Shown here piece after piece: positions 1-6,169 of a stretch of DNA of 10,576 bases. A model generated the notes under the pieces. It searched no databases, was not told the origin of the DNA, and saw only the letters and a list, made by a program, of their open reading frames with translations. The stretch spans positions 1 to 10,576 of the forward strand of contig JACMMY010000136.1 in the NCBI GenBank assembly GCA_014378805.1. Direction: 5' to 3'. The position numbers and the translations under genes were made by a program. Positions within the stretch are counted from its first letter, which is position 1. Every line of letters begins with the position of its first letter. Source of the DNA: Moraxellaceae bacterium (GTDB lineage Bacteria; Pseudomonadota; Gammaproteobacteria; Pseudomonadales; Moraxellaceae).

Positions 1-48
1 CAGTCGCTCAGATTAAGAAACGTTTTACTTCAATCATCGGAGAGAACA

Positions 49-1110
49 ATGACTATCAAAGCAATCGGTTATGCGACCCATGACCCTAAAAAGGACCTTG
101 TTCCTTTTACATTTGAACGCCGAGATCCACGTCAGCAAGATGTGGTGATCGATATTTTGTATTGTGGTGTCTGTCATTCCGACATCCATTCCGCACGTAA
201 TGAATGGGGCGGGAGTTCTTATCCACTTGTTCCGGGTCACGAAATTGTTGGGCGTGTTCAATCGATTGGTGAAGCGGTCAGTAAATTCAAAGTGGGTGAC
301 CTTGTTGGCGTCGGCTGTATGGTTGATAGCTGTCGTCATTGCGCCTCTTGCGATGAAGGGCTAGAGCAATATTGCAACAACGGCTTTACTGGAACCTATG
401 GCGGCAAAGATAAAATCGGTGGGACGGCTCATCCGTTTACCTTTGGTGGCTATTCGGACAAAATTACGGTTGATGAGCGATTTGTTTTGCGTATACCAGA
501 AAATCTTGATTCCGCAGCAACCTCACCGCTGCTCTGTGCTGGAATCACAACCTATTCACCGCTAAAGCATTGGAAGGTCGGCCCAGGACAAAAGGTTGGA
601 ATCATTGGTTTGGGCGGTCTGGGGCATATGGGCGTTAAGTTTGCTCATGCAATGGGTGCAACAGTCGTCATGATCACGACTTCTCCAAGTAAAGGTGAAG
701 ATGCGAAGAAGCTGGGTGCAAACGAAGTTTTACTGTCAACTGATGCCGCTGCGATGAAAGCAGAACAAAACAGCTTCGACTTCCTACTTAACACCATTCC
801 AGTAGGCCACGATGTTGATCCTTATATGCTTTTGCTTAAACGTGATGCTACGATGGTCATCGTAGGTTCGATTGAGCCCTTAACCAAAACCAATGGTATC
901 AACTTCATCTTCCGTCGCCGCTCTATGGCAGGCTCTTTAATCGGCGGCATTCCTGAAACCCAAGAAATGCTCGACTTCTGCGGTGAACACAACATCGTTT
1001 GTGACATTGAGACCATCGCGATTCAAGAGATCAATCAAGCCTATGAGCGAACTATAAAAAGTGACGTTAAATACCGTTTCGTCATCGACATGGCGACGCT
1101 CAAGGCTTAA
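49..1110 (+). CDS. Zinc-dependent NAD(P) alcohol dehydrogenase (YahK/cinnamyl-alcohol-dehydrogenase type)
   Basis: Cytoplasmic medium-chain dehydrogenase/reductase of 353 residues, about the usual YahK length. It interconverts alcohols and aldehydes, and this subgroup mostly acts as an NADPH-dependent aldehyde reductase. The catalytic zinc ligands are visible: C42 in GVCHSD, H64-E65 in PGHE and C163 in LLCAGIT. The structural zinc cluster is C95, C98, C101 and C109. The Rossmann motif GLGGLGHMG lies at 187-195, followed by TTSPSK, where a Ser/Lys pair fits NADP(H) preference. A strong Shine-Dalgarno (GGAGAG, 39-44) precedes the ATG. The gene is intact and ends only about 12 bases before a repeated integrase-end module, so it is either the first cargo gene of the array or the flank into which the array grew. 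The physiological substrate cannot be read from the sequence. Confidence 0.93.
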   Translation: MTIKAIGYATHDPKKDLVPFTFERRDPRQQDVVIDILYCGVCHSDIHSARNEWGGSSYPLVPGHEIVGRVQSIGEAVSKFKVGDLVGVGCMVDSCRHCASCDEGLEQYCNNGFTGTYGGKDKIGGTAHPFTFGGYSDKITVDERFVLRIPENLDSAATSPLLCAGITTYSPLKHWKVGPGQKVGIIGLGGLGHMGVKFAHAMGATVVMITTSPSKGEDAKKLGANEVLLSTDAAAMKAEQNSFDFLLNTIPVGHDVDPYMLLLKRDATMVIVGSIEPLTKTNGINFIFRRRSMAGSLIGGIPETQEMLDFCGEHNIVCDIETIAIQEINQAYERTIKSDVKYRFVIDMATLKA

Positions 1111-1208
1111 ATAGTCGCATCGTATAGTTTGTTGCCGTCGCTGTACTTGTATGGGGCTGCATTGCCTACAGGTGGCTTGATCTTCTTAACTTGAGAATCT
1201 GTGAGCAT
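1107..1208 (-). pseudogene. Integrase 5' remnant 1 (first ~28 codons)
   Basis: The minus-strand reading starts MLTDSQVKKIKPPVG and continues to KYSDGNKL. This matches the N-terminal DUF4102 start of the full integrase at 8876-10084 (MLTDSQIKKLKNPP, KYSDGGGL). After about 28 codons similarity stops and the frame runs into TAA at 1107-1109, which overlaps the dehydrogenase stop codon. A GAGGG Shine-Dalgarno is retained upstream. It is a relic of an integrase gene and cannot make a recombinase. Confidence 0.85.
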
Positions 1209-1410
1209 TGCGTATGCCCTCGTATGGTGGTGGTATTTTGATGTTGGTATAAAACTACCAACAGAAATACCAACAAATACTCGGTTTTCAATAACTTTAT
1301 GTGAACTGGGATGAACAACAAAAAAGCCCTAAACCAAATAGGTAAAGGGCTTTGAGGTCTAGAATAAACGAGCGTGAAACGTATAAGCATGGCGGAGTAC
1401 AAACTTTAGG
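1122..1410 (-). repeat. Right-end integration module, copy R1
   Basis: This is one of four related modules. In minus-strand order from the right it has a tRNA-like tail (around 1390-1408), a conserved spacer with GTCTAGAAT, a terminator hairpin (1323-1353), a stretch with GTTGGTAT / ATACCAACA boxes (about 1225-1285), and the integrase 5' remnant. The order and spacing match the intact end at 10010-10260. The tail reads CATGGCGGAGTACAAACTTT on the plus strand, a diverged version of the tRNA-Met T-arm end, and copy R3 shares this divergence. Confidence 0.85.
1323..1353 (-). terminator. Rho-independent terminator hairpin, module R1
   Basis: AAAGCCCTAAACC pairs with GGTAAAGGGCTTT around a 5-base loop. 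On the minus strand it is followed by TTTTTTGTTG, so it terminates minus-strand transcription. In this relic it no longer follows a tRNA gene. It still lies 3' of the egtBD region and could block antisense transcription into the dehydrogenase gene. Confidence 0.75.
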
Positions 1411-1553
1411 CGTTTGGCAATACCATATACGCAACCGTTTCTTTTATCTTCCATTTAACGTTAGCTATATTCTCTTATTAATGAACGCCGAACCGTTCAA
1501 ATGGCGCGTATCATTCATCAAAGTATTAGCAATTATAACTCTGCCATGTATTT

Positions 1554-1581
1554 GACGGTCCAACCTTTAAGGCGTACCGTC
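1554..1581 (+). promoter_or_regulatory. Inverted repeat in the egtBD 5' leader
   Basis: GACGGT (1554-1559) and ACCGTC (1576-1581) form a perfect 6-bp inverted repeat with the small palindrome CCTTTAAGG between them. It lies 36 bases before the egtBD start. It may be an operator or a leader hairpin. TTGACG at 1553-1558 could be a -35 box, but no convincing -10 follows at the right distance. The rest of 1411-1553 shows no gene or other signal I can support. Confidence 0.35.
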
Positions 1582-1616
1582 TTAATTTCCATCAAACAAT
1601 GAAGTAAAGGTTAAAT

Positions 1617-3842
1617 ATGAACGCAACCTTTGTACAGAATAATATGGCACTCAAAACAACTCAGGCTATAGCAGGAACTAGTCCAAGCTCTGTAGAACTG
1701 ACTTCATTATTTGGCAATTACACGCGCCTCCGGACTCGCACGGAGGCGCTAGTGATGACACTCAGTGCTGAAGATATGGTGGTTCAGTCAATGCCTGATG
1801 CAAGTCCAATCAAATGGCATCTGGCACACACGACTTGGTTCTTTGAAACGTTCTTGCTAGCAGAACATTTACCCAACTATAAAGTCTTCAACCCCGATTA
1901 TGGATACCTATTTAACTCTTATTACGAGACTCTTGGGCCGCGCCAACCACGGGCGCAGCGTGGCTTATTAAGTCGCCCACCCCTCGAAGATATCATGCGT
2001 TACCGGCACTACGTGGATGAGCACATAGAAACTTTGATGCAATCCGTCGTACTGAATGGCGTTGAAAATTTAATTTTTCTTGGACTGGCGCATGAAGAAC
2101 AGCATCAGGAATTAATGCTGATGGACATCCTGCACTTGTTCGCACAATCCCCACTCAAGCCTGCTTATGATGTGAAATGGCCGACGGTTGCTAAGAGCAA
2201 TACTGACGGTTTCCAGCGCTTTGAAGGGGGGCTCGTCAAGATTGGCGGTGATGGTAGCGCCTTTACTTTCGACAATGAACTGCCGCGCCACTCAGTTTGG
2301 GTGCATCCTTTCTCGATCAGCAAGCGTCTCGTCACCAATGGCGAATGGTTGGCGTTTATGGTGGATGGCGGATACAGGCTACCAGAGTTTTGGCTTTCAG
2401 ATGGCTGGACGAAGATTTGTACTGAAGGCTGGAAAGCACCCATGTATTGGGAACTAGGCAATGATGAAAAACAAGAATGGCAGCAAATGACACTGCGTGG
2501 TCTCGAACCCATAGATGTAGATGCACCCGTGACGCACATTAGCTATTACGAAGCAGATGCGTTTGCCCATTGGGCAGACGCCCGTCTGCCGACTGAAGTC
2601 GAATGGGAAACCGCGGCACAGGCTGATGAGCTTGAGCAAGTGGATAATGTGGTATGGCAATGGACTCAAAGTGCATATAGCCCCTATTCAGGCTATCGCA
2701 CTGCACCGAGCGCGGTCGGGGAATATAATGGCAAGTTTATGAGTGGTCAGATGGTATTACGTGGCGGTGCCAGCGTCACGCCAGGTGGTCATACCCGCCC
2801 TACCTATCGCAACTTTTTTCGGCCCGAGCAGCGTTGGATGTTTTCTGGGCTGCGATTGGCACGGGATCTCACAATGGAAGAATCGCTCTTATCTTTTCCA
2901 AATGCCACTGATTTCACTTCCTCGGAATTCGCAATTGATGTGATTGCAGGCCTATCCGCGGATAAGAAATCACTCTCACCCAAATATTTTTATGATGAAG
3001 CAGGCTCTGACCTTTTTGAAGAAATTTGCCTACTGGATGAATACTATCCCACACGTACCGAAACAGCATTGCTAAGCCAGATTGCTGCTGAGATTGCCTG
3101 CGACATCCCCGTGGATGCAGTATTAGTCGAATTTGGTAGTGGTGCCAGTGACAAAACGCGACTTATCCTCGACGCTGCGCCACATATTTCGGTTTATATT
3201 CCTATCGATATCAGTGTGGATGCTTTAAATAAAGCTACGGCGAGCATGAAGAAAGATTATCCAAAATTATTGGTTGAGCCCCTCACGCACGACTTTACCA
3301 ATGCCATCGAATTACCTGCCATTGCACAGCGTCAGCGTAAGATCGGCTTCTTTCCGGGTTCCACCATCGGTAACTTCACCAAGACTGAAGCCATACAATT
3401 TTTATGTTCTGTGCGACAGTTGCTGGGCGACGAAGCATTGCTGATTGTCGGTGCCGACATGGTCAAGGACGAAGCAACCCTATTGGCTGCCTATAACGAT
3501 GCTGCTGATGTGACCGCTCAATTTAACAAGAATCTGCTGATCCGCATCAATCGTGAACTGGATGGAGACTTTGATTTAGAAAGTTTCGACCATCAAGCCG
3601 AATGGAACAGCGAACACGCGCGCATTGAAATGTACTTGATCAGCCGTAGTGACCAGATCGTTCAAGCTGCTGGGCAAAGCTTTGCATTCAAAGCGGGTGA
3701 ACGACTACATACTGAAAACTCACACAAGTTCACCAGTGAATCATTTATGAATCTCGCTGCACAAGCAGGTTGGGCGGTCAAACGTGAATGGGTTAGTGCT
3801 GCCCCGCAATTTGCCGTCTACAGCCTCGCCGTCTCTCTCTAA
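1617..3842 (+). CDS. egtBD: Fused ergothioneine sulfoxide synthase EgtB + histidine N-alpha-methyltransferase EgtD
   Basis: A 741-residue cytoplasmic fusion with both core activities of ergothioneine biosynthesis. Residues about 30-180 form a DinB-like helical domain with the iron ligands expected for EgtB: H71 in WHLAH and H159/H163 in AHEEQHQE. Residues about 200-417 form the formylglycine-enzyme-like domain (PRHSVWVHPF, RLPTEVEWE, LRGGAS, FSGLRLARD), which joins a thiol to trimethylhistidine with O2. Residues about 436-741 are the SAM-dependent EgtD domain: EFGSGASDKT (505-514), FFPGSTIGNF (578-587), RIEMYL (669-674) and TENSHKF (699-705), where E700 and S702 match known histidine-binding positions. 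The linker is only about 20 residues. The domain order is the reverse of fungal Egt1. A weak Shine-Dalgarno (AAAGG) precedes the ATG. OvoA is excluded because the C-terminal domain is the EgtD type. No EgtA, EgtC or EgtE gene is in the window. Confidence 0.93.
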   Translation: MNATFVQNNMALKTTQAIAGTSPSSVELTSLFGNYTRLRTRTEALVMTLSAEDMVVQSMPDASPIKWHLAHTTWFFETFLLAEHLPNYKVFNPDYGYLFNSYYETLGPRQPRAQRGLLSRPPLEDIMRYRHYVDEHIETLMQSVVLNGVENLIFLGLAHEEQHQELMLMDILHLFAQSPLKPAYDVKWPTVAKSNTDGFQRFEGGLVKIGGDGSAFTFDNELPRHSVWVHPFSISKRLVTNGEWLAFMVDGGYRLPEFWLSDGWTKICTEGWKAPMYWELGNDEKQEWQQMTLRGLEPIDVDAPVTHISYYEADAFAHWADARLPTEVEWETAAQADELEQVDNVVWQWTQSAYSPYSGYRTAPSAVGEYNGKFMSGQMVLRGGASVTPGGHTRPTYRNFFRPEQRWMFSGLRLARDLTMEESLLSFPNATDFTSSEFAIDVIAGLSADKKSLSPKYFYDEAGSDLFEEICLLDEYYPTRTETALLSQIAAEIACDIPVDAVLVEFGSGASDKTRLILDAAPHISVYIPIDISVDALNKATASMKKDYPKLLVEPLTHDFTNAIELPAIAQRQRKIGFFPGSTIGNFTKTEAIQFLCSVRQLLGDEALLIVGADMVKDEATLLAAYNDAADVTAQFNKNLLIRINRELDGDFDLESFDHQAEWNSEHARIEMYLISRSDQIVQAAGQSFAFKAGERLHTENSHKFTSESFMNLAAQAGWAVKREWVSAAPQFAVYSLAVSL

Positions 3843-3875
3843 TCAACTTCAAATTTATAAGAAGGGTAAATAATT

Positions 3876-3980
3876 ATGGAAACCAGACCAGTAAAGATTC
3901 CAAAACCTGAACATCCAATCACTATCAAACAAAATCCCATAATCAACATTTTAGTGTATGACGTACTATCGCCGATATAG
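3876..3980 (+). pseudogene. Truncated DUF427-family gene (N-terminus only)
   Basis: The ATG at 3876 follows a Shine-Dalgarno (AGAAGGG) 33 bases after egtBD. It opens a 34-codon frame starting METRPVKIPKPEHPITI. This closely resembles the conserved start of DUF427 proteins (PRPVKIPGPDHPITIEP). The usual DUF427 beta-rich core is absent. From about 3970 the sequence becomes the repeated integrase-end module and the frame stops at 3978-3980. I infer an egtBD-DUF427 operon whose second gene was cut off by the module. DUF427 has no settled biochemical role. The residual peptide is unlikely to function. Confidence 0.7.
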
Positions 3981-4061
3981 GTTATTACCATCACTGTAAT
4001 TGTCTAAGGCTGTTTTGCCTACAGGTGGCTCGATCTTCTTGATTTGAGAATCTGTGAGCAT
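3966..4061 (-). pseudogene. Integrase 5' remnant 2 (first ~28 codons)
   Basis: The minus-strand frame begins MLTDSQIKKIEPPVG and runs to YSDGNNL before leaving the integrase sequence and stopping at 3966-3968. The break falls at nearly the same codon as in remnant 1, although the flanking cargo is unrelated. It overlaps the tail of the truncated DUF427 frame on the other strand. Confidence 0.85.
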
Positions 4062-4232
4062 TGCGTATGCACTCGTGTTGATATATTTCATGATGGTATT
4101 TATGTACCAACAGATATACGCGGTTTGCAATGAGTTAGTGTATCAACAACAAAAAAGCCCTAAACCAACTAGGTAAAGGGCTTTGAGGTCTAGAATGAAC
4201 TAGCGTGAAACGTGTAATGGTGGTAATGCAAC
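3972..4232 (-). repeat. Right-end integration module, copy R2
   Basis: Contains the integrase 5' remnant, the box region (GTACCAACAGATATA), the conserved GCGGTTTGCAATGA segment that carries the integrase -35, the terminator hairpin and the conserved spacer ending TGTAATGGTGG. The tRNA-like tail is shortened and runs straight into GCAACCCTCGCAT, which resembles the anticodon-arm part of tRNA-Met. A left-end module follows immediately, so this looks like a true end-to-end junction of two tandem elements. Confidence 0.85.
4154..4184 (-). terminator. Rho-independent terminator hairpin, module R2
   Basis: AAAGCCCTAAACC and GGTAAAGGGCTTT form the same stem as in R1 with loop AACTA, followed on the minus strand by six T residues. 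It lies downstream of the minus-strand BLUF gene (ends 4392) and may now act as its transcription terminator. Confidence 0.75.
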
Positions 4233-4285
4233 CCTCGCATACGAGAAAATAATTTTTAATTAAAACGAACTAGGATTGTAAACCA
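4233..4285. repeat. Left-end module, copy L2
   Basis: CTCGCATACGAGAAAAT, then a T/A-rich run, ACGAACTAGG and TTGTAAACCA, matching modules L3 (5404-5485) and L4 (7053-7130) in order. It is the shortest copy and diverges after GTAAACCA. It directly abuts R2. Its first bases (GCAACCCTCGCAT.ACGAG) align well with the anticodon arm of tRNA-Met (GCGACCCCCGCATTATGAG), which suggests where the crossover core lies. Confidence 0.65.
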
Positions 4286-4391
4286 CTAAGCATTAACATT
4301 TTGAATGTGATACGACACGTTTGCCTTGGCTGAGATTGACCCACTTGATGTGTGGTAACGAAGTAACCAATTGCTAAACTCTCAATCCATT

Positions 4392-4976
4392 TTAAGAACT
4401 TACCACCCAACGAGTAATTAGTGCTGTAGTCAGAATGCTCACGACAATAGCCAGCCAAAACATGGTCATACTAACACGGCTACTCACGCTTAATATTTCA
4501 CCAGCACCTAACTCCTCAAGTTGATCATCTGCAATACCTTCATCCGCCTTCATGAGCACTGCAATTAATTCAGCTGTCATTTCTGGCGTAAAGCGATAAG
4601 GGTCAAATTTAGCAATATTATGATCTCTTAAAAATGAACGAACTTCTTTGTCAACGAGTGCATACTTCATTTCCCATGATAAAAAACTAAAATGTTCAAT
4701 CTGCTCAACCGACAACACTTTAAGCTCTGTGTGCCGCAAATCTTTTTCTAATTTGGCATATAGTGCGTCAATATCTTGCTTTTTCCCCTCTAAACACTGA
4801 AAAAAACAACCATTACCATAATAGAGCGCCCCCACTAAATTATTTTTCTTGTTGTTTATTCGAGCGATACTTAAAATTTGAGCAACGTTTTTGTCAATAC
4901 CATACACTCCAGCTCCACCAAATAGTTTAAAGTTTGCTCTACTGGCATAAGTCAAACGAATTAACTGATCAGACAT
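4392..4976 (-). CDS. BLUF-domain blue-light sensor with C-terminal membrane helix
   Basis: A 194-residue protein with an FAD-binding BLUF domain at about 4-100. Key residues are visible: Y10 (LTYAS), the NN pair N41/N42 in ARINN, Q60 in FFQCLEG, and W101 and M103 in FLSWEM. These correspond to the tyrosine, asparagine, glutamine and Trp/Met pair that rewire hydrogen bonds around flavin on blue light. Residues about 105-160 are a helical extension with no output domain I recognise. Residues about 170-191 (MFWLAIVVSILTTALI) form one hydrophobic helix at the very C-terminus, so the sensor is probably anchored in the inner membrane with the flavin domain in the cytoplasm. A good Shine-Dalgarno (AAGGAAAGGA) precedes the ATG. 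It lies 68 bases downstream of the small His/Cys gene on the same strand, probably in one transcript. Confidence 0.9.
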   Translation of the reverse strand: MSDQLIRLTYASRANFKLFGGAGVYGIDKNVAQILSIARINNKKNNLVGALYYGNGCFFQCLEGKKQDIDALYAKLEKDLRHTELKVLSVEQIEHFSFLSWEMKYALVDKEVRSFLRDHNIAKFDPYRFTPEMTAELIAVLMKADEGIADDQLEELGAGEILSVSSRVSMTMFWLAIVVSILTTALITRWVVSS

Positions 4977-5044
4977 GATTTCCTTTCCTTATTAACTTAC
5001 ATAATTTAGAGCTTGAGTACGATAACAGCGGCCATCCAAACAGG

Positions 5045-5248
5045 TTACTTCGCAGAACAGTCACATGCGGATTTTGTATTCTTTTGTGCAGTATTACAGC
5101 AATCCATAGCATTCTTTGAACTGGTCTTGGCATCACTGATCTGATTTTGATCGTAGCATTCAGCTGCTTTGTGGTGATGCATCGCGGCAGCTTCGTGATC
5201 ACTGGCTGCTTGTTTGTGTAGAGTACTCGCTTCATTGATATTTGACAT
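5045..5248 (-). CDS. Small His/Ala/Cys-rich protein
   Basis: A 67-residue polar protein with no signal peptide or membrane helix. The first half, with HKQAASDHEAAAMHHHKAAE at residues 11-30, resembles widespread small proteins built of HHxAAxHH-like heptads that probably form amphipathic helices. The second half is unusual in its cysteines: C32, C50, C51, C62 and C64 (ECYD, DCCNTA, ACDCSAK). With the histidines these could bind metal, which is inference. The start ATG has only a modest GGA upstream. It precedes the BLUF gene in the same direction and is probably cotranscribed with it. The function is unknown. Confidence 0.6.
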   Translation of the reverse strand: MSNINEASTLHKQAASDHEAAAMHHHKAAECYDQNQISDAKTSSKNAMDCCNTAQKNTKSACDCSAK

Positions 5249-5362
5249 GATTAATTTCCATATGTTGGAGAACTAAAAGAAAACTTACAATGACCAAACA
5301 CCCGCCCGATCATATTGCGATTTCACTATATGTCTATAAATTGGTTTGATCTGTGCGATAAG

Positions 5363-5376
5363 GCGCTCAAGAGCGC
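5363..5376. promoter_or_regulatory. Perfect inverted repeat GCGCTC-AA-GAGCGC
   Basis: A 6-bp perfect stem with a 2-base spacer lies about 115 bases upstream of the minus-strand His/Cys-BLUF transcription unit. It could be an operator or a small hairpin. On the plus strand it is followed by ATAAAAC, which is not a T-tract, so it is not a good terminator. I see no gene in 5249-5403. Confidence 0.3.
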
Positions 5377-5403
5377 ATAAAACAGCTATGGGTTTCGAAT
5401 GAA

Positions 5404-5485
5404 ATACGCGCACGCGGAAAAAATATTTTTCTATCTAAACCAACTAAGTTTGTAAACCATTACCCTATCCGTTGTAATGCTTCTT
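5404..5485. repeat. Left-end module, copy L3
   Basis: ACGCGCACGCGG, an A-rich run with AATATTTTTC, CAACTAAG, TTTGTAAACCATTACCC and the last codons of a gene reading EALQRIG-stop on the minus strand. It aligns over its whole length with L4 at 7053-7130, where the full gene ends EALRRIG. The synonymous and conservative changes show that this was once coding sequence. Confidence 0.8.
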
Positions 5486-5603
5486 AGCGTTTACCGCCAG
5501 ACGCATAAACATGCAGATGTAGTTTATTGCCGTCACTGTATTTATCTGGGGCTGTTTTGCCTACTGGTGGCTTGATCTTCTTAACTTGAGAATCTGCGAG
5601 CAT
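5484..5603 (-). pseudogene. Integrase 5' remnant 3 (39 codons)
   Basis: The longest of the three integrase remnants. It reads MLADSQVKKIKPPVG, then KYSDGNKLHLHVYASGGK, close to the first 39 residues of the full integrase (LQLHLFGNGGK). It stops at TAA 5484-5486, exactly where the sequence becomes the 3' end of the left-end small gene. It retains the integrase Shine-Dalgarno region but cannot encode a recombinase. Confidence 0.85.
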
Positions 5604-5785
5604 TGCTTATGCCCTCGCATGGTGGTGGTATTTAAACTACCACCAAATATACGCGGTTTGCAATGAGTTAGTGTATCAACAACAAAAAAGCCCTAAACCA
5701 ACTAGGTAAAGGGCTTTGAGGTCTAGAATGAACTAGCGTGAAACGTGTAATGGTATGGCGGAGTACAAACTTTACGCTGTAAGCA
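5486..5785 (-). repeat. Right-end integration module, copy R3
   Basis: Integrase remnant, shortened box region (GGTGGTATTTAAACTACCACC), the GCGGTTTGCAATGAG segment, terminator, conserved spacer, then TAATGGTATGGCGGAGTAC. On the minus strand the tail reads as a degraded tRNA 3' half still ending in ACCA. It shares the same T-arm changes as R1. Confidence 0.85.
5687..5717 (-). terminator. Rho-independent terminator hairpin, module R3
   Basis: The stem AAAGCCCTAAACC / GGTAAAGGGCTTT with loop AACTA is identical to R2 and is followed on the minus strand by a T-tract. It points away from the Crp/Fnr gene and serves no obvious present gene. Confidence 0.75.
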
Positions 5786-5798
5786 CTGAAAATTCTAC

Positions 5799-5831
5799 TT
5801 CTATAAATTATAGAAAATAAATATACCAACA
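5799..5831. promoter_or_regulatory. Palindrome plus a stray integrase-type box
   Basis: TTCTATA-AAT-TATAGAA (5799-5815) is a perfect 7-bp inverted repeat. Eight bases further on, ATACCAACA (5823-5831) matches the boxes that flank the integrase promoter at 10098-10146. They lie just outside module R3. They may be remains of another element end or a regulator site. The stretch 5832-5938 shows nothing else I can support. Confidence 0.35.
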
Positions 5832-5938
5832 GATTGATAAAGTGCCTCCCCTTTTCGCCTCAAAATGCCACTTTCTCGATCATATCCACTCAATCACCAC
5901 ATCAATAAAACGTGACGATTATTTGCTATTTTTTCGAC

Positions 5939-6060
5939 TTGACAGATTCGTGCATGGGGTTAATCGCAAATTAACGTATAGGCTTGCAATTTTGAGTGCA
6001 TGGGGTAGTTTCAAAATACGATAAAAGGGCTTGCAATTTGAGTGCATGGGGTTAATTCTA
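5939..6060 (+). repeat. Three direct repeats at exactly 46-bp spacing upstream of the Crp/Fnr gene
   Basis: GTGCATGGGGT begins at 5950, 5996 and 6042, a strict 46-bp period. It is preceded by TTGACA (5939-5944) in the first unit and by GGCTTGCAATTT in the second and third, and followed by TAAT or similar. Each unit therefore resembles a weak promoter, with TTGACA or TTGCAA about 16 bases before a TAAT-like hexamer. The conserved GCATGGGG between them could be a regulator site. It lies 165-280 bases upstream of the regulator gene. Confidence 0.6.
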
Positions 6061-6169
6061 ATATAGGTTATTTTGCTGTGTACCAAGTCTGAGTAAAGTG
6101 TCATGAGGTGTTTTGTGAAATAGAGGTTTTTCGGGAAGCCCTAAAGAGCGCAAAAATAACAATTAAAGC

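Larger units (their letters stand above)
5404..5785. mobile_element. Mini-element: left end joined directly to right end (internal deletion)
   Basis: Left-end module L3, including the last codons of the element's terminal small gene (reading EALQRIG-stop on the minus strand), is joined near 5486 to a 5' integrase fragment and a complete right-end module R3. Everything between these points, which in the full element is about 2.8 kb of genes, is missing. The result is a 0.38-kb element with both ends and no coding capacity, like a MITE-type derivative. The full integrase nearby could in principle act on it in trans; this is inference. Confidence 0.6.

Noticed and set aside
1352..1555. 67-residue plus-strand frame between R1 and egtBD
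   Set aside because: It begins inside the terminator/spacer of the repeated module and has no ribosome site or recognisable protein features.
1617..3842. OvoA (ovothiol) synthase
   Set aside because: OvoA also has a C-terminal methyltransferase, but here that domain has EgtD signatures (FFPGSTIGNF, TENSHKF), so the ergothioneine pathway fits.
4969..5235. 88-residue minus-strand frame overlapping the His/Cys gene
   Set aside because: It is an out-of-frame shadow; the 5045-5248 frame has a His-rich family resemblance and better gene spacing to BLUF.
5281..5350. 19-codon plus-strand frame starting MTKHPPDH
   Set aside because: Too short, with a poorly spaced ribosome site and no supporting signals.
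5939..6060. CRISPR array from the 46-bp periodic repeats
   Set aside because: There are only three imperfect repeats; the conserved part is about 11-20 bases, the intervening sequences are themselves similar, and no cas genes are present.
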